DNA from: Pipra filicauda
Taxonomy: Eukaryota; Chordata; Aves; Passeriformes; Pipridae
DNA: 64,000 nucleotides
Assembly (NCBI RefSeq): GCF_003945595.2
Contig: NW_024104442.1
Coordinates: 672,619 to 736,618, forward strand
Direction of reading: 5' to 3'
Shown: positions 37,901 through 49,007 of the stretch, in pieces
Position numbering within the stretch: position 1 is the stretch's first letter
How the letters are laid out: every line of letters starts with the position of its first letter
Notes under the pieces: generated by a model
What the model saw: the letters and a program-made list of their open reading frames with translations, nothing else
Database searches by the model: none
What the model was told of the DNA's origin: nothing
Made by a program: the position numbers and the translations under genes

Positions 37901-38800
37901 CCGCGCACACCCCCAGCCCCTCTGCGCGGTCCCCCACCCCACGCGCGCCCCCCGCGCGGTCCCTTTAAGCGCGGGGGCGTGTCGCGGGGCCGCCCGGCCC
38001 GGCCCGGCCCGTTAAAGGCCCCGGAGAGGGGCGCGCTCGGCAGTGGTGCGGGGGCGCGGGGCCGTGCGGGGCCGGTGCGGGCCCGCAGGATGTACACGCT
38101 GACGCGCGGGCCCAGCAAGCTCGCCACGCAGCGCCGCACAGGTACGGGGGGCGCGGGGCCCGGGGGGCGCGGGGGGCTCCGTCCCGCCCCGCGTTGCCCC
38201 CTGACGCCCCGCGCCCCCCGCAGGTCCCACGCAGCAGGCGGTGGAGAGCAGCAAGCTGGGCGAGCTGCGGGGGCGGCCGCAGCCCGGAGCGTGGCCCCCC
38301 GCCAGGTGAGCGCCGTGACCTTGGGAAGGGGACCGGCCCCGGGGCGGCCGGGCCGTGACCTTGGGGAGGGGAGCGGGGCTGCCGGGCCGCCCGGGGGGCC
38401 GCGGGAGGGGGTCCCGGTGCCGCTGCCCGGCGCGGGGGTCGCAGCCGTCCCGGTGCCCGCCCGGTCCCGCGCAGCGAGAACACGCGTGGCGTGGGCCGCC
38501 CCCCGGGGGGGACGCCGGGGCTGGCGTTGCTCCTCCTTCCCAGGGGCTGTCCCCAAAAACCGCGGGGAGTGGGAGCGATGGGGTCACGCCAAGGAGGCGG
38601 CGCGGGGGGGTCCCGGCGCAGGGCAGAGCCGGGCCGGGCTGGGCTTGTCCGACCCCCCCGCGCCGGCCCCGGGCACGGCCCCGATTGCACAAACCGGCGG
38701 CGGGGCCAGTGCCGGCCCCGCTGTGGGACCGCCCGCCCCGGGCCGCGGCTCCGGCCACGCCACGCACCCACGCGGGGCTGGCCGTGCCCCTTGCCCCTAA
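37900..38800 (+). promoter_or_regulatory. MCRIP2: CpG-island promoter of MCRIP2
   Basis: Very GC- and CpG-rich DNA spanning upstream sequence, exons 1 and 2 and the start of intron 2. GGCCCGGCCCGGCCCG at about 37990 and GCGGGGGCG (Sp1/Egr-like) at about 37970 lie just upstream of the ATG at 38090. No TATA box is seen. Confidence 0.55.
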
Positions 38801-41219
38801 GGTGTGTGTGAGGGGACGCTTTGGGGTGACTCCCAGCGTCCACCAGCGGTACCTGGAGCTGTCGGGTGGGTGCCGGAGGGGATTCCAGCGCCTGCCGGGT
38901 GATGATGGATCTATCCCCAAGGAGACCCTTTCCCGGCTCGATATCTGGGGGCAAAGCCCACCCAGGCAGGGCTGTGGGACCCCTCCAGATCTGCCCATCC
39001 CTTCCAGCTTCAAGAAATACATAAGAGCCCCCCTGTCCAGCTCCCCTCCTTCCCAGGATCCCTGTAATTCACTGGAGGGGCTGCTGCCACACTCACTCTC
39101 CTGCTGCCTGCCAGCACCCCTGGCTGTGGGGGTCTGGGGATCACTGCCCTCCCCAGCCCCTGCCCACAGGTCCACGAGGGCTGCCTGCTCCCAGTCTCTC
39201 CTGCCCTCCAAACCCACTCCCGAGGCCCCTTAGACTTTGTCCCGTGAGGAATGTGGCGGTTGCAGACATGTCCTGTCCCAGAGCTGGGCCGAAAAGCCAA
39301 AATACTGGAGTTTTGCATTGAACTCAAAATCTCATCCCAAGTTTTTCCTTTGGCTCTGTCTGGTGTTGCTGCTTCCAGGCTGGGGCTGGTTTAAGTGCCA
39401 CCCTCCCAAAGGGGATCCCAGCTCTGAGGAAGGCTGACCTGCTCCTCATTGGCAGAGAGTTATGTCTCAGTTCTGGGGCACCTTGGGCTCGTGCTGGGGT
39501 CAGGGCTGCTCCGGTGATCCCAGGTACTCGGTCTGCAGAGGATGGCACATCCCCTGCCTTGTGCCCAAGTGGATTTCATTTCCATTTTCCTGATATTCCT
39601 GCAGTTTTGGTGGCAGATTCCTTGTTTTAGGGACTGCACTTGGTGCTGGGCTGGAGGACAGGTGAGAGACATGCTTTTTCCTAGGGAGCTCCCCTTTCAC
39701 CCCTCCCTGTGTCAGAACCCCCTCTCCCTTTCCCTTTCTGTCCCTTCCCTTGGGGACAGGGCTGGGTGGCTGCAGCTGTGCCCCTGGCCTTGCTGGGGCT
39801 GCGGGTGAGTGTGCACAAAGTGGGGCGACCCAGGGCACCCAGTCCTTGCTTCAAACTGGGGTGGGAAGAGCTGCTGGCCCCCCTCACCCCTCCTTGCTTG
39901 TCTCCACAGCCCAGCCCAGAAACTTGTGTTCAACAGAGTGAATGGCAAGAGGCCACAGGTGCTGCTGCATCAGGTCTCAGCTCCTGAGGAGTGCTACACC
40001 CTGGCCCATGAGGAGAACGTCCGCTTCATCTATGAAGGTGAGGGCAGAGGGTCCCTGGGCAGCACCTGGGGGGGCTGGAGCGTGTGGGGTCCCTTCTGAG
40101 GCAGCTGCATCGTACTGGGAACATCGACGGTGCAGGGATAGAGTTGCCAGCCTGGGGACCTGCCCTCTCCTGTTCCCCTCCTGCAGCCCCCCAGGCTGGG
40201 AAACCCCCATCCCAACCCCACCCCCTTCCTGTTCCCCCCCGCCTGGCAGCAGGTAGAGCAGCAGCTGGACGGCAGCCGGAGCGGGGACAGCGCCTGCGGC
40301 CCTGTGCAGTACGTGGAGAAAACCCCCAACCCCGGGCTCAAAAGTGAGTGGGAACCAGTTGGGGCACTTTGGGGGATGCTGGGCTCAGGGGTGCAACAAG
40401 CTGGTGTGGGCTCAGCCTGCACCTGAGCAGGGCTGTGGTGGGAGGAGGAGGATGCTTGGAGAGCTGGTTGGTCCTGCTGGTGCTGAGGCCACTCTGGGGG
40501 TCCTGAGCAGGGACAGCTGGCCTTGGCACTGTGGTGGGGATGTCCCACTGTGCCCCTTGGAGGAACATCAAGCAGGACTCCTGGTTGATGACTCCTCTGG
40601 GATTCAGGCCTTCTCCAGCCACCAAGGTGGGCTCAGCACCATGCTGGAGAGGAGCTCCCCGGTCCTCGTGGGGACTTGCTTCTCCTGGGGCCAGCAGGAC
40701 CAAGTGGGGATGGGACAACACTTCTCTGGTGGCAGCTGGAGTCAGGGCTGTGACTGCAGCCTGGGGGGTCCTGCAGCAGCCAAGAGCTCTGTAAGCCCAG
40801 CCTGGCCTTCTGGGGACATGGCACAGGGGTGGGGGAAATTTGGAGGTGTCATTAGGTTGAATATCAGGAAAAGGTTCTTCCCCCAGAGGGCAGCTGGGCA
40901 CTGAACAGGCTCCCCAGGACAGTGCTCATGGCCCCAAGGCTGCCAGAGCAAAAACTCTCAGGCACAGGGGTGGGACTGTTGGGGTGTCCTGTGCAGGGCC
41001 AGGAGCTGGACCTGATGATCCATGTGGGTCCCTTCCAGCTCAGGATATTCTGTGATTCCATGGTTATTTTTTCTGGTGGCTTGGGGTGAGCACCTGGAGC
41101 TTTGCTCCTGCTCCAGCTGCTCCCCTCTCTCCCTCCCCTCTCTTTCAGACTTTGTTCCCATCGACCTGGAGGAGTGGTGGGCACAGCAATTTCTGGCCAA
41201 AATCGAGAACTGCTCATAA
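38090..41219 (+). CDS. MCRIP2: MCRIP2 (FAM195A)
   Basis: Five exons: 38090-38141, 38224-38305, 39910-40037, 40242-40343, 41149-41219 (stop TAA), giving 144 residues (human 160). The start MYTLTRGPSKLATQRRTG, the middle QKLVFNRVNGKRP ... AHEENVRFIYEAWQQVEQQLDG and the end NFVPIDLEEWWAQQFLAKI are clear MCRIP-family blocks. The phases fit only if exon 4 starts at 40242, but the two bases before it are CG (40240-40241) rather than AG; every other junction is canonical. MCRIP1/2 bind CtBP corepressor and DDX6 in mammals; the exact role of MCRIP2 is less known. A poly(A) signal AATAAA lies at 41576-41581. Confidence 0.9.
40843..41061 (+). mobile_element. CR1 fragment in MCRIP2 intron 4
   Basis: Plus-oriented CR1 3' end: ggttgaatatcaggaaaagg ... 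ctggacctgatgatccatgt, ending attctgtgattcc. Sense to MCRIP2; it ends 88 bp before exon 5. Confidence 0.9.
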
Positions 41220-41599
41220 AAGGGAAGAAAAGGTCGCATTTGGTCTCTTTTTAAGAGAAACGAAGCTGTGAGCACCTGGTCAGAGCCCAGAGTCGGTGGT
41301 GTTTTCCAACCACCTTTTTAAGATGCCCGGATTGGAGTGACCCCCGGGACCGGACCACAGCCATGCCCGGCCACGTGCCTTCCCCATGCCTGGAGGAGGA
41401 GCAGCCTGTGGCCCCAGCCAGGATTCCTTAAGTGCCAGTTCTGAGACCGCTGCAGCTCCTGCAGCCTCCAGCTCCCAGGGACACTTTAGTGCCGTGCTGG
41501 GGGCGAGGGAGTGGATCCCCCCTGCAGCCCAGGCCACGGGGAGGACAGCGGGGGGCTGTAGCAGGACCGCCTGACAATAAAGCGCTGAAACTGCCCGTG

Positions 41600-42199
41600 G
41601 AGCTGCACTTGGAGCAGGGGGAGGGCGGGGGAGCAGCATCATGCCCTGGAGGGGATGCTCACAGCTGAGTTGTGGCTCAGTGGGTGCTGTGGCTTCAAGG
41701 GGCTTGGAGCCTCTCCCTTGGAGCTGTATCCTTGTCCTGGGGCTGTGCCATGTCCCAGGCCTCAGCCAGGGGCTGGTGCTGTCTTAGGTGATGTTTGGGA
41801 TTGAGGGGGCACCTGCAGGGGAGCTGAGCACCCTGGCTGTGGTTCAGAGCCAGGCTGCAGTGTGGAGGTGGGGAAAGATACAGGAATGAGGGTGCCAGGG
41901 CCAGCCCCTCACTGCCATGGAGGCCAGAAGTCACTTTGAGCCCCAAGCTCAGGATTTCCCCCTCACCCATGGTTGTCTGGGGGAGGCTAAGAGAGGACAG
42001 TTGTGACTGCCTGTGGTGGAAAGAATGGGGACCCTAACTTCTGCTTCCACACAAAAATTCCTCAGCTCATGGGCTTTTCCCGGCCAGACTGAGCTCTTCC
42101 AGTTCTGGTTTTGTTGGACACCCTCCTTCCCTCATGTCCTTTTCCCCAAAGCAGAGATCAGGAGGCCAGCAGAGTCTGACTTCAAAGGAGGCCAGGAAA
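41600..42199. other. Intergenic MCRIP2-ABCA3
   Basis: Short gap between the inferred 3' ends of MCRIP2 (+) and ABCA3 (-). No gene or named repeat is seen. Confidence 0.5.
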
Positions 42200-44769
42200 C
42201 ACCCACTGGAAAAAGAATTGTTTTTATTATTCCTATGATGGGAATAACAATCACACTGCAGCCAGCAGGGAGTAGCAGCCACCTGGGACCTGTGATGCTT
42301 CTCCCACCTGGGAGGCCAGAGAAGTGCCAAGGGCAGCCTGACCCTGGCAGCACCTGTCTGGTGAGCTCCTGGTCCTGTCTGCCAGGTGACCATTCCTGGT
42401 CCTGCTCCCTGCCTTGGCACTGTGGCTGTGACTGAAATTGGGAGCAGCACCATGCACAGCCAGCAGCACCTGCCTTGGTGACAGGGAGGGTGTTACAGCC
42501 CCGTGTGACAGGGGAACGCTGCTTCCTTAAGCCCTTCTTCCTTTAGGCCAGGATGGCCCCAGTGAGGGAGGGCTGGGGTCAGGGGATGCCATCTGTGAAC
42601 GGACTCCTCTCACCTCAGCTCTGCCAGGGCATCCTGGGCACTATGGGGGTTATGCTGCCTCTGTGTATCCCCCCCGCCCAGCACCAAGCCTTGCAGGGGG
42701 TCACCAGTACCCCAACAGGACATGTACTGTTACTGCTGTGCTCAGGGTACTGCCAGCCCGTGGCAATTTGGCATCTCACCCCCTGCAACCCCCACATTCC
42801 CACTGCTCCCTATGCCAGGCAAAACCTAGGAGGCTCTGCTGTTTGTCCCTTTCCAGAAAAAAAAAATAAAAGGTACTGGGAGTCTCAGCACTTTGCTGGT
42901 GGCTCCAGGCACCTTTCCAGCAGAAAGCATCCCCCTTTTTCTTCCCTCTCCAAGGATGTCGCTGGTGCTGGGAGTCCCTCCCGCAAGGTGCCCTGGCAGT
43001 GGCTGGCTCTGCTGCCCACTAGGATGCTCCCAGGGAGCAACCCCTCCCTGCCAGCAGCTCCAGAGGGCTCCAAGGTGTCCAGGGATGCCATTCACCTGCT
43101 GGCTGCTTGCTAATAAAACACACATCGTTAAGATCTGGGGAAATTCTTAGTAACATGATGCACCATCGTTCTGAACAACAACATTAGGCAAAGGGAAAAA
43201 AAATGGAACAGGAAAGAATGAGTCAGTCACAGGGAAAAGAACAAAAACCCAACCCAAAAATGTAACCCAACCCCTGACAATGCAATCACTGGGAGGGAAT
43301 CAGCCCCCCTCTCCATAAATATTAATTAGTTATGTGCAATTGTGTGTAGTACTATAGTGCAAATAGCTCTGCATTGATCGCGGGGCAGCGGCCGGAGGGG
43401 CTGCCCCAGGTGACACAGGGACTAGTTAAGGACAGACAAGAATCAACACGGATTTCCAACAAACAAACAAAAAAAAAAGCAACCCAACCACTGGGAAACG
43501 CTAAAAAGAAATCCCAGTTGCTGCCTCTGTCTGGGCACAGGCAGGGCTGGGCAGTGCTGGTGCCCAGCAGCATCCCAGAGCTGGGCAGGGGCAGGGCAGG
43601 GCCTTCGCTCCCCGCCTGCTGCTGGAACAGGGGATGGGGATGTGGGACAGGTATGCTCTGGTTGGAGCTGTGTGGGCATAGGGGGTGAGCTCAGCAGGAC
43701 ATGGGCACAGCCAGGGCATCGCTGGCTTCAAACCGGTCCTGTGGCTGCACAGCACAGTGTGGGGCAGTGCTGCTGGCAAACCCCTGCCTGGGCACAAGAC
43801 TGAGCCCAGCAGTGTCCTTGGGCACCCTGTGGCACTGCAGACACATCCCACTGAGCACAGCCACGTCCACGGGCACCCTGTGAAATCCCACTGAGCACAG
43901 CAGTGTCCCCAGGGACCCTGTGGCACCTCTCACAGAGCCCAGGAGTCCCTGGGCACCCCTCACCCACCGCTGCCTCCAGCCCAGGCTCTGGCTCTCCAGC
44001 CATGCCCATCACGTGCTGTTCCAGGGGCTGAGCTGCAGGCATTGCTCCAGCAGCACGTCCTACCTCTCACCCAGTGCCAGCTCCTGGCACCACACAGCTC
44101 CCCTTGCACGGCTGAGGTCGGTGCCAGCTCCTCAGGCCAGGCTTGGCAAGCAGGCAGGAGGAGACAGAGTTTTCCCAAGCAGTTAAAGAAGATGGAGCCT
44201 CCTCTGTCCCATGCCAGGCAGGGGCCAGACAGGAGCTGTGCAGTGTCCCTCCAGCTGGACACAAAGTGCTTCTAGGGGCAATCCTGGTGACCCCAGGGAC
44301 GGTTTGGACCTAAGCTATGTGACAGCCTCCTGCTAAACCACGAGCAACCACCAAACGACACATCGACATGCGGGCGAGGACCACGAAGCGGGTGTGAGCG
44401 ATGGGCAGGGAAGAGGGGAGCAGGGAGACACCCCACTCCCCCTCTGCCAGCCCAAGCCCAACACCCCTCGCCACCCATCCAGGCTCCTCCCAGCTTTTTG
44501 GGCAGGATTTTTTGCTGTGTGGGTGGGATGAAGGCTGGAGAGTGGCAGTGTCTCGTGTGCACACACACACGGACCGCGGCAGTCCCGGTGATCCCAGTAA
44601 TCCCGGTGATCCCGGCAGCACGAGGAAACGCCGCCATCCTCTCCCCCCTTCCCCAGTGAAAAGTTTTACATTTATACAGTATTTAAGACACGCTGATATA
44701 TAAATTACTGTCTCTATATATACTATGTATAGGCTGGGGGCCAGTCCGTGAGGAAGGGCACCGGGGGGC
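42200..44769 (-). other. ABCA3: ABCA3 3' UTR (inferred)
   Basis: Downstream of the ABCA3 stop on the minus strand the first good AATAAA is the complement of tttatt at 42223-42228 (AATAATAAAAAC), followed by a G/T-rich element (GTGGGTGTTT). No other gene is seen. An AT-rich, unique block at 43130-43400 looks UTR-like. A UTR of 2.5 kb is longer than I recall for mammals, so an earlier end is possible. Confidence 0.4.
43795..43965. repeat. ~40 bp minisatellite, about four copies
   Basis: Imperfect copies of actgagcacagcagtgtccc followed by cgggcaccctgtggcacctc, in the inferred ABCA3 3' UTR. Confidence 0.7.
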
Positions 44770-45199
44770 TCATTTCCCTCTGTCCTCTGTGTAGTGCTGG
44801 AAGCGGGTGAAGCTCATGAAGACCTGCTCCAGGGAGATCTGGCTCACCGAGTAGTCTTCCAAGCGATACTTCTCTTTGGCTTTCTCCAAGGCCCCAAAGA
44901 CCTGCAAGGGAGGGCACAGACATCAGGGCAGTGTGACTTGGCAGGGGGGATCCCCAGGCTGCCAGGAGGACCCTCAGACTGTGACAGGGAACCCCTAGAC
45001 TGTGGCAGGGAACCTCCACACTGTGACAGGGAAAGCAGAGAAAGCTTTTTATCTCCAGGGAGACTTGTGGAAGTGACACCTTCCCTGGCAGAAGGGTGGG
45101 GGGGAGCCAGGAGATGGATTATTTAGCAGAGTATCTGACTCCATTTAAAAATATATGCTGTGTATATGAACATTCTACATATTTATATGAGATAAATGA

Positions 45200-45243
<44 letters not shown>

Positions 45244-45956
45244 AACTGGGCTTGAATCCCAGCCCAGGGTTGCTGCTAATACATAATATATATAAAATAT
45301 TTACATAATCTTAAAAAACCTGCATAGCATACTATATATACACATATATATGTATATATACTATATACATAACTACCTGTGTATAGCATACAGCTAGCTT
45401 ATATATAGCTATATATAATATCTAAAATATTTATAAATATAAACACACATATATATTTATAAACTATATGTAGTTTTTATATAATCTGTATACTATGTAC
45501 TCTCTATCTAGCCTCTATATATTCTATACAATATATGTAATTGATATATATACTCTAGAGTATCATCATATACTATATAGAGTATATAGATAAATGAAAA
45601 AACCTATATATACTATATACAGTGTTTATAGTGTATATATTATATAGTGTATATACAGTGTATATAGGATAATACATTGTAATGTATATAATATACATGT
45701 ACATAATATAGTGTATATACACAATATATACACTGTACATACTGCATATAATATACAGATATATAAAACCCTATATATACCTATATACTGCATATGAAAA
45801 CAATCTATACTATGTATACCTCTGTATACATGTATGTATATATACAGGTAGATAGTATTACAGAGATAGATAATATATATCTGTATATACTATGTATATA
45901 TTCCATATATTACTACCTATGTACATTCTATGCAGATGGTTACATAGTATACTTAC

Positions 45957-45992
<36 letters not shown>

Positions 45993-48900
45993 TATATATA
46001 CACATATATACACACATATATATACACATATATATATATGTACACCCATGGGGTTTTATCTGTATCCCTGGGCTGGGATCCTACAGGGTCCATGGCGGGT
46101 AAAGCCATTACCCACAGCCCTGGTGGGACCACAGGGTGACACCCAAAGCTGGGGTGCCAGGGGGCTCCTGGGGCCGAGAGACAGGAGCAGGCAGGTGCCT
46201 ACCCATGCCATGTTTCCCACTGGGATATCAGGGTGGGAATGACGCCTACTGGAAGCAAAGCACTGAGAGCATGCAAAGGGGCAGGAGGAGGGTTCTCTCC
46301 TCCTGCAAACAGGGGATTTGCTCCAGCACCCCCTTACCTGTGCCCAGCTGAGGTTCTTGTTGGTCAAGTGGTAATGCACCATGCCCTGGTGCTCATGTTT
46401 CAGAACACTGCCTGGGAAAGACGAGCAAGGACAGGCTCTGGGTTAGGGAATGTGCTGAAGCTCACACCCTGCCCTCCCTCCGAGGGCTCACAGTACCTGG
46501 GAAAGTCTTCTCCACGAAGGCCTTGAAGGCCAGCAGCTCGCCCTCCTCCTCGCTCCGTGTCTTGGCCAGCAAGGTGTAGCCACTGCCAAACTTGCTTTTG
46601 AGGTGCTGGGGGCTGCCCAGGCACTTGAACTGCCCGTTCACCATGATGGCCAGGCGTGTGCACAGCGCCTCGCACTCCTCCATGCTGCAGGAGGGAGAGG
46701 ACTCGTTCAGAGAATCATGGAATGGTTTGGGTTGGAAGGGACCTTAAAGCTCATCTAGTCCCATCCCCTGTCATGGGCAGAGACACCTTCCACTAGACCA
46801 GGTTGCTCAGAGCTCCATCTAACCTGGCCTTGAACACTTCCAGGGATGGGGTAGCCACAGCTTCTCTGGGCATGTAAACACCAGGACACAACAGCAGAAG
46901 TTTCTGCAAAGTGGCTGGAGGTGTATTCCCTCCTCTCTAGGCTTTTGGAGGAGGGAGATTTATGTAAAGCCAGCCCCTGGCTGCAGACAGGGACTGCCCA
47001 CCCACCAGGTTCTGGAGTTGGGTTCCATCCCTTGGACCTGGCCACTCTCCCTGATCTCTCACGCTGAGCCCTGCCCAGCCAAGTGTCACCTGTGGGAGGT
47101 GAAGATGATGGATTTGCCACACTCCCGCGTCCGTGTCACCGCGTCCCAGAGCAAACGCCGGGCCACGGGGTCCATGCCAGTGGAGGGCTCATCCAGGAAG
47201 ATCACAGGGGGACCACCAATGAGGGCAATGCCAGCACTGAGCTTCCGCTTGTTACCACCACTGCAGAGGAATCACAGAACCATTACAGTTGGAAACAACC
47301 TCCAAGATCATCAAGTCGACTGAAAAAGGGAGATGGGAATGTAAACAGAGATCCAGGACGAGCACAGGGAGCACCAGGGCAGCGGACACAGGGTTTGTCC
47401 ACGCCTCTCTCACCTGTAGGTCCTCACGAGTTTGTCGGCGTGGGGCTCGAGGAGCAGCCCCCGCAGCATGTTCTCCACGCAGCTGCCGCTGTAGCGCTCG
47501 GGGATGCCCCGCAGCCGCGCGTACATGCTCAGCGTCTCGCGGCCCGTCATGTGCTCCAGCAGGGCATCGAACTGCGGGCAGTACCCGATCCGCTGCTGCA
47601 CCTGGGGGCGAGAGGAACCCAAGGGAATTAGCTCACAGGCAGGCCTCCAGGCCAGGAGGTGCCTGGGCACCCACAGGGCTTTGCTGCTCCTCAGTGAACG
47701 ATGGGGGCTGAGCCACAGCTCCAAAACCACAGGTGGAATGAGATGGAAATGCTCCTGTTGCTGGAGCAGCAGGGTTGGCAAGGATGGACACAGACAACGT
47801 GTCTCTGGGTGACAACTGGGTGGGCTCACACTGCCCTCTCCCAAGCTGGTTCCTCACTGTGAGGGACCATTTTGGGATTCCCAGGATCTCAGGAGAAGGA
47901 AAGTGCTGGAGGGTTGGTACCTCCACCATGTCCTGGTCCTTTCCAAGGACAAGAGTGTGACAGAAGGCAGCTCCAGGGAGGGAATCAATCTGGGCCATGC
48001 TTTCAGGGCAGACCCTTCCTGTGTTCTCTATGCCTGACCTTGTCGGGGGTCTCATTCACTTATGAGTTGGCCTCAATGATCCTTGTGGGTCCCTTCCAAC
48101 TCAGGATATTCTGTGAAATCTGTGACAGTGGTGGAGGAATCCCGAGGTTGAACTGAAAACCCAACCCTGCTCATTTCTTGCTTTTCCAAACGGAGTCGGT
48201 AACTCCCAAGGAGTCCTCTAGCAGGGGTCTGGACAGGTTTGACCTACTTGTTTTAGAGAGATCATTTTCCAATTGTGATCAGTAGCTCACATTTTGCACA
48301 TTTCCAACTATGGAGCAAAACCCTCACAAGGTTTGGCTTCCATTTGTATCACATCTGTGATCCCAGTGGAGAGGGGACTGCTTTTACATGACCAGATAAT
48401 GGGCCAACCAAGGACACAATACCCCTGGGATATTGCCACCCCTGGAACTACAACCACATCCTGCACAGAGGCACCTCTGCGAGGTGGCTCAGCCCAGCCA
48501 GGCACAGGACTGTCTGCAGCACTGCCCTCTGCCCCTGCAGCCCTCGGTACCTTCTTGATGTTGGCCAGGATGCTGTGCCCATCCACAAAGGCGTCCCCTG
48601 ACGTGATGCTCTCGTCACCAGTCAGCATCTTGAAGGTGGTGGTTTTGCCTGCTCCGTTGAAGCCAAGGAGGCCAAAGCATTCCCCTTTGCTGACGGCCAA
48701 GGAGATCCTGTCCACTGCCAGCAGGGACTCCCGGCTGTCATAGACCTGGTGGGGAACACACAAAGCCATGTGTCACCATCTGATGGCACGGCAAGGCAAG
48801 GGGTGGCTTTGCCAGCCTCAGGAGTACACAGCTCAGCTGGCAGCAGGATGCTCAGGGACACGTTCTCCTCACCTTGGTGAGCTCCTTGATGACCAGAGGG

Positions 48901-49007
48901 CTGCTGAGAGATGACAGCAGTTCTGGTGGCGACTCTAAAACCTTCTTCCTCTCATCTGCCACGTCCCTGTCCTCTGGCAGCACAGACACACGGTTCAGCA
49001 GTGCCAC
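44770..49007 (-). CDS. ABCA3: ABCA3: nucleotide-binding domain 2 and C terminus
   Basis: Exon 48873-49007 leads in with [16 protein letters not shown]. Exon 48551-48745 has Walker [12 protein letters not shown] and [13 protein letters not shown]. Exon 47414-47601 has the Q-loop [20 protein letters not shown]. Exon 47090-47260 has the signature [14 protein letters not shown], Walker [14 protein letters not shown] and the H-loop FTSHS. Exon 46497-46684 has [17 protein letters not shown] and [17 protein letters not shown]. Exons 46338-46411 and 44770-44901 give the regulatory tail, ending [13 protein letters not shown] ... TEDRGK. The site is catalytically complete. Confidence 0.95.

Noticed and set aside
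37092..37942. Cys-rich or Gly/Thr-rich peptides on both strands
   Set aside because: Produced by short tandem repeats whose unit length lets several frames stay open; no start context, splice sites or family match.
37601..38800. 399-residue + frame and 401-residue - frame (38012-39217)
   Set aside because: They run through the TGTCCCC array and the CpG island and ignore the clear MCRIP2 splice sites; the products are low-complexity Pro/Arg/Gly/Ala.
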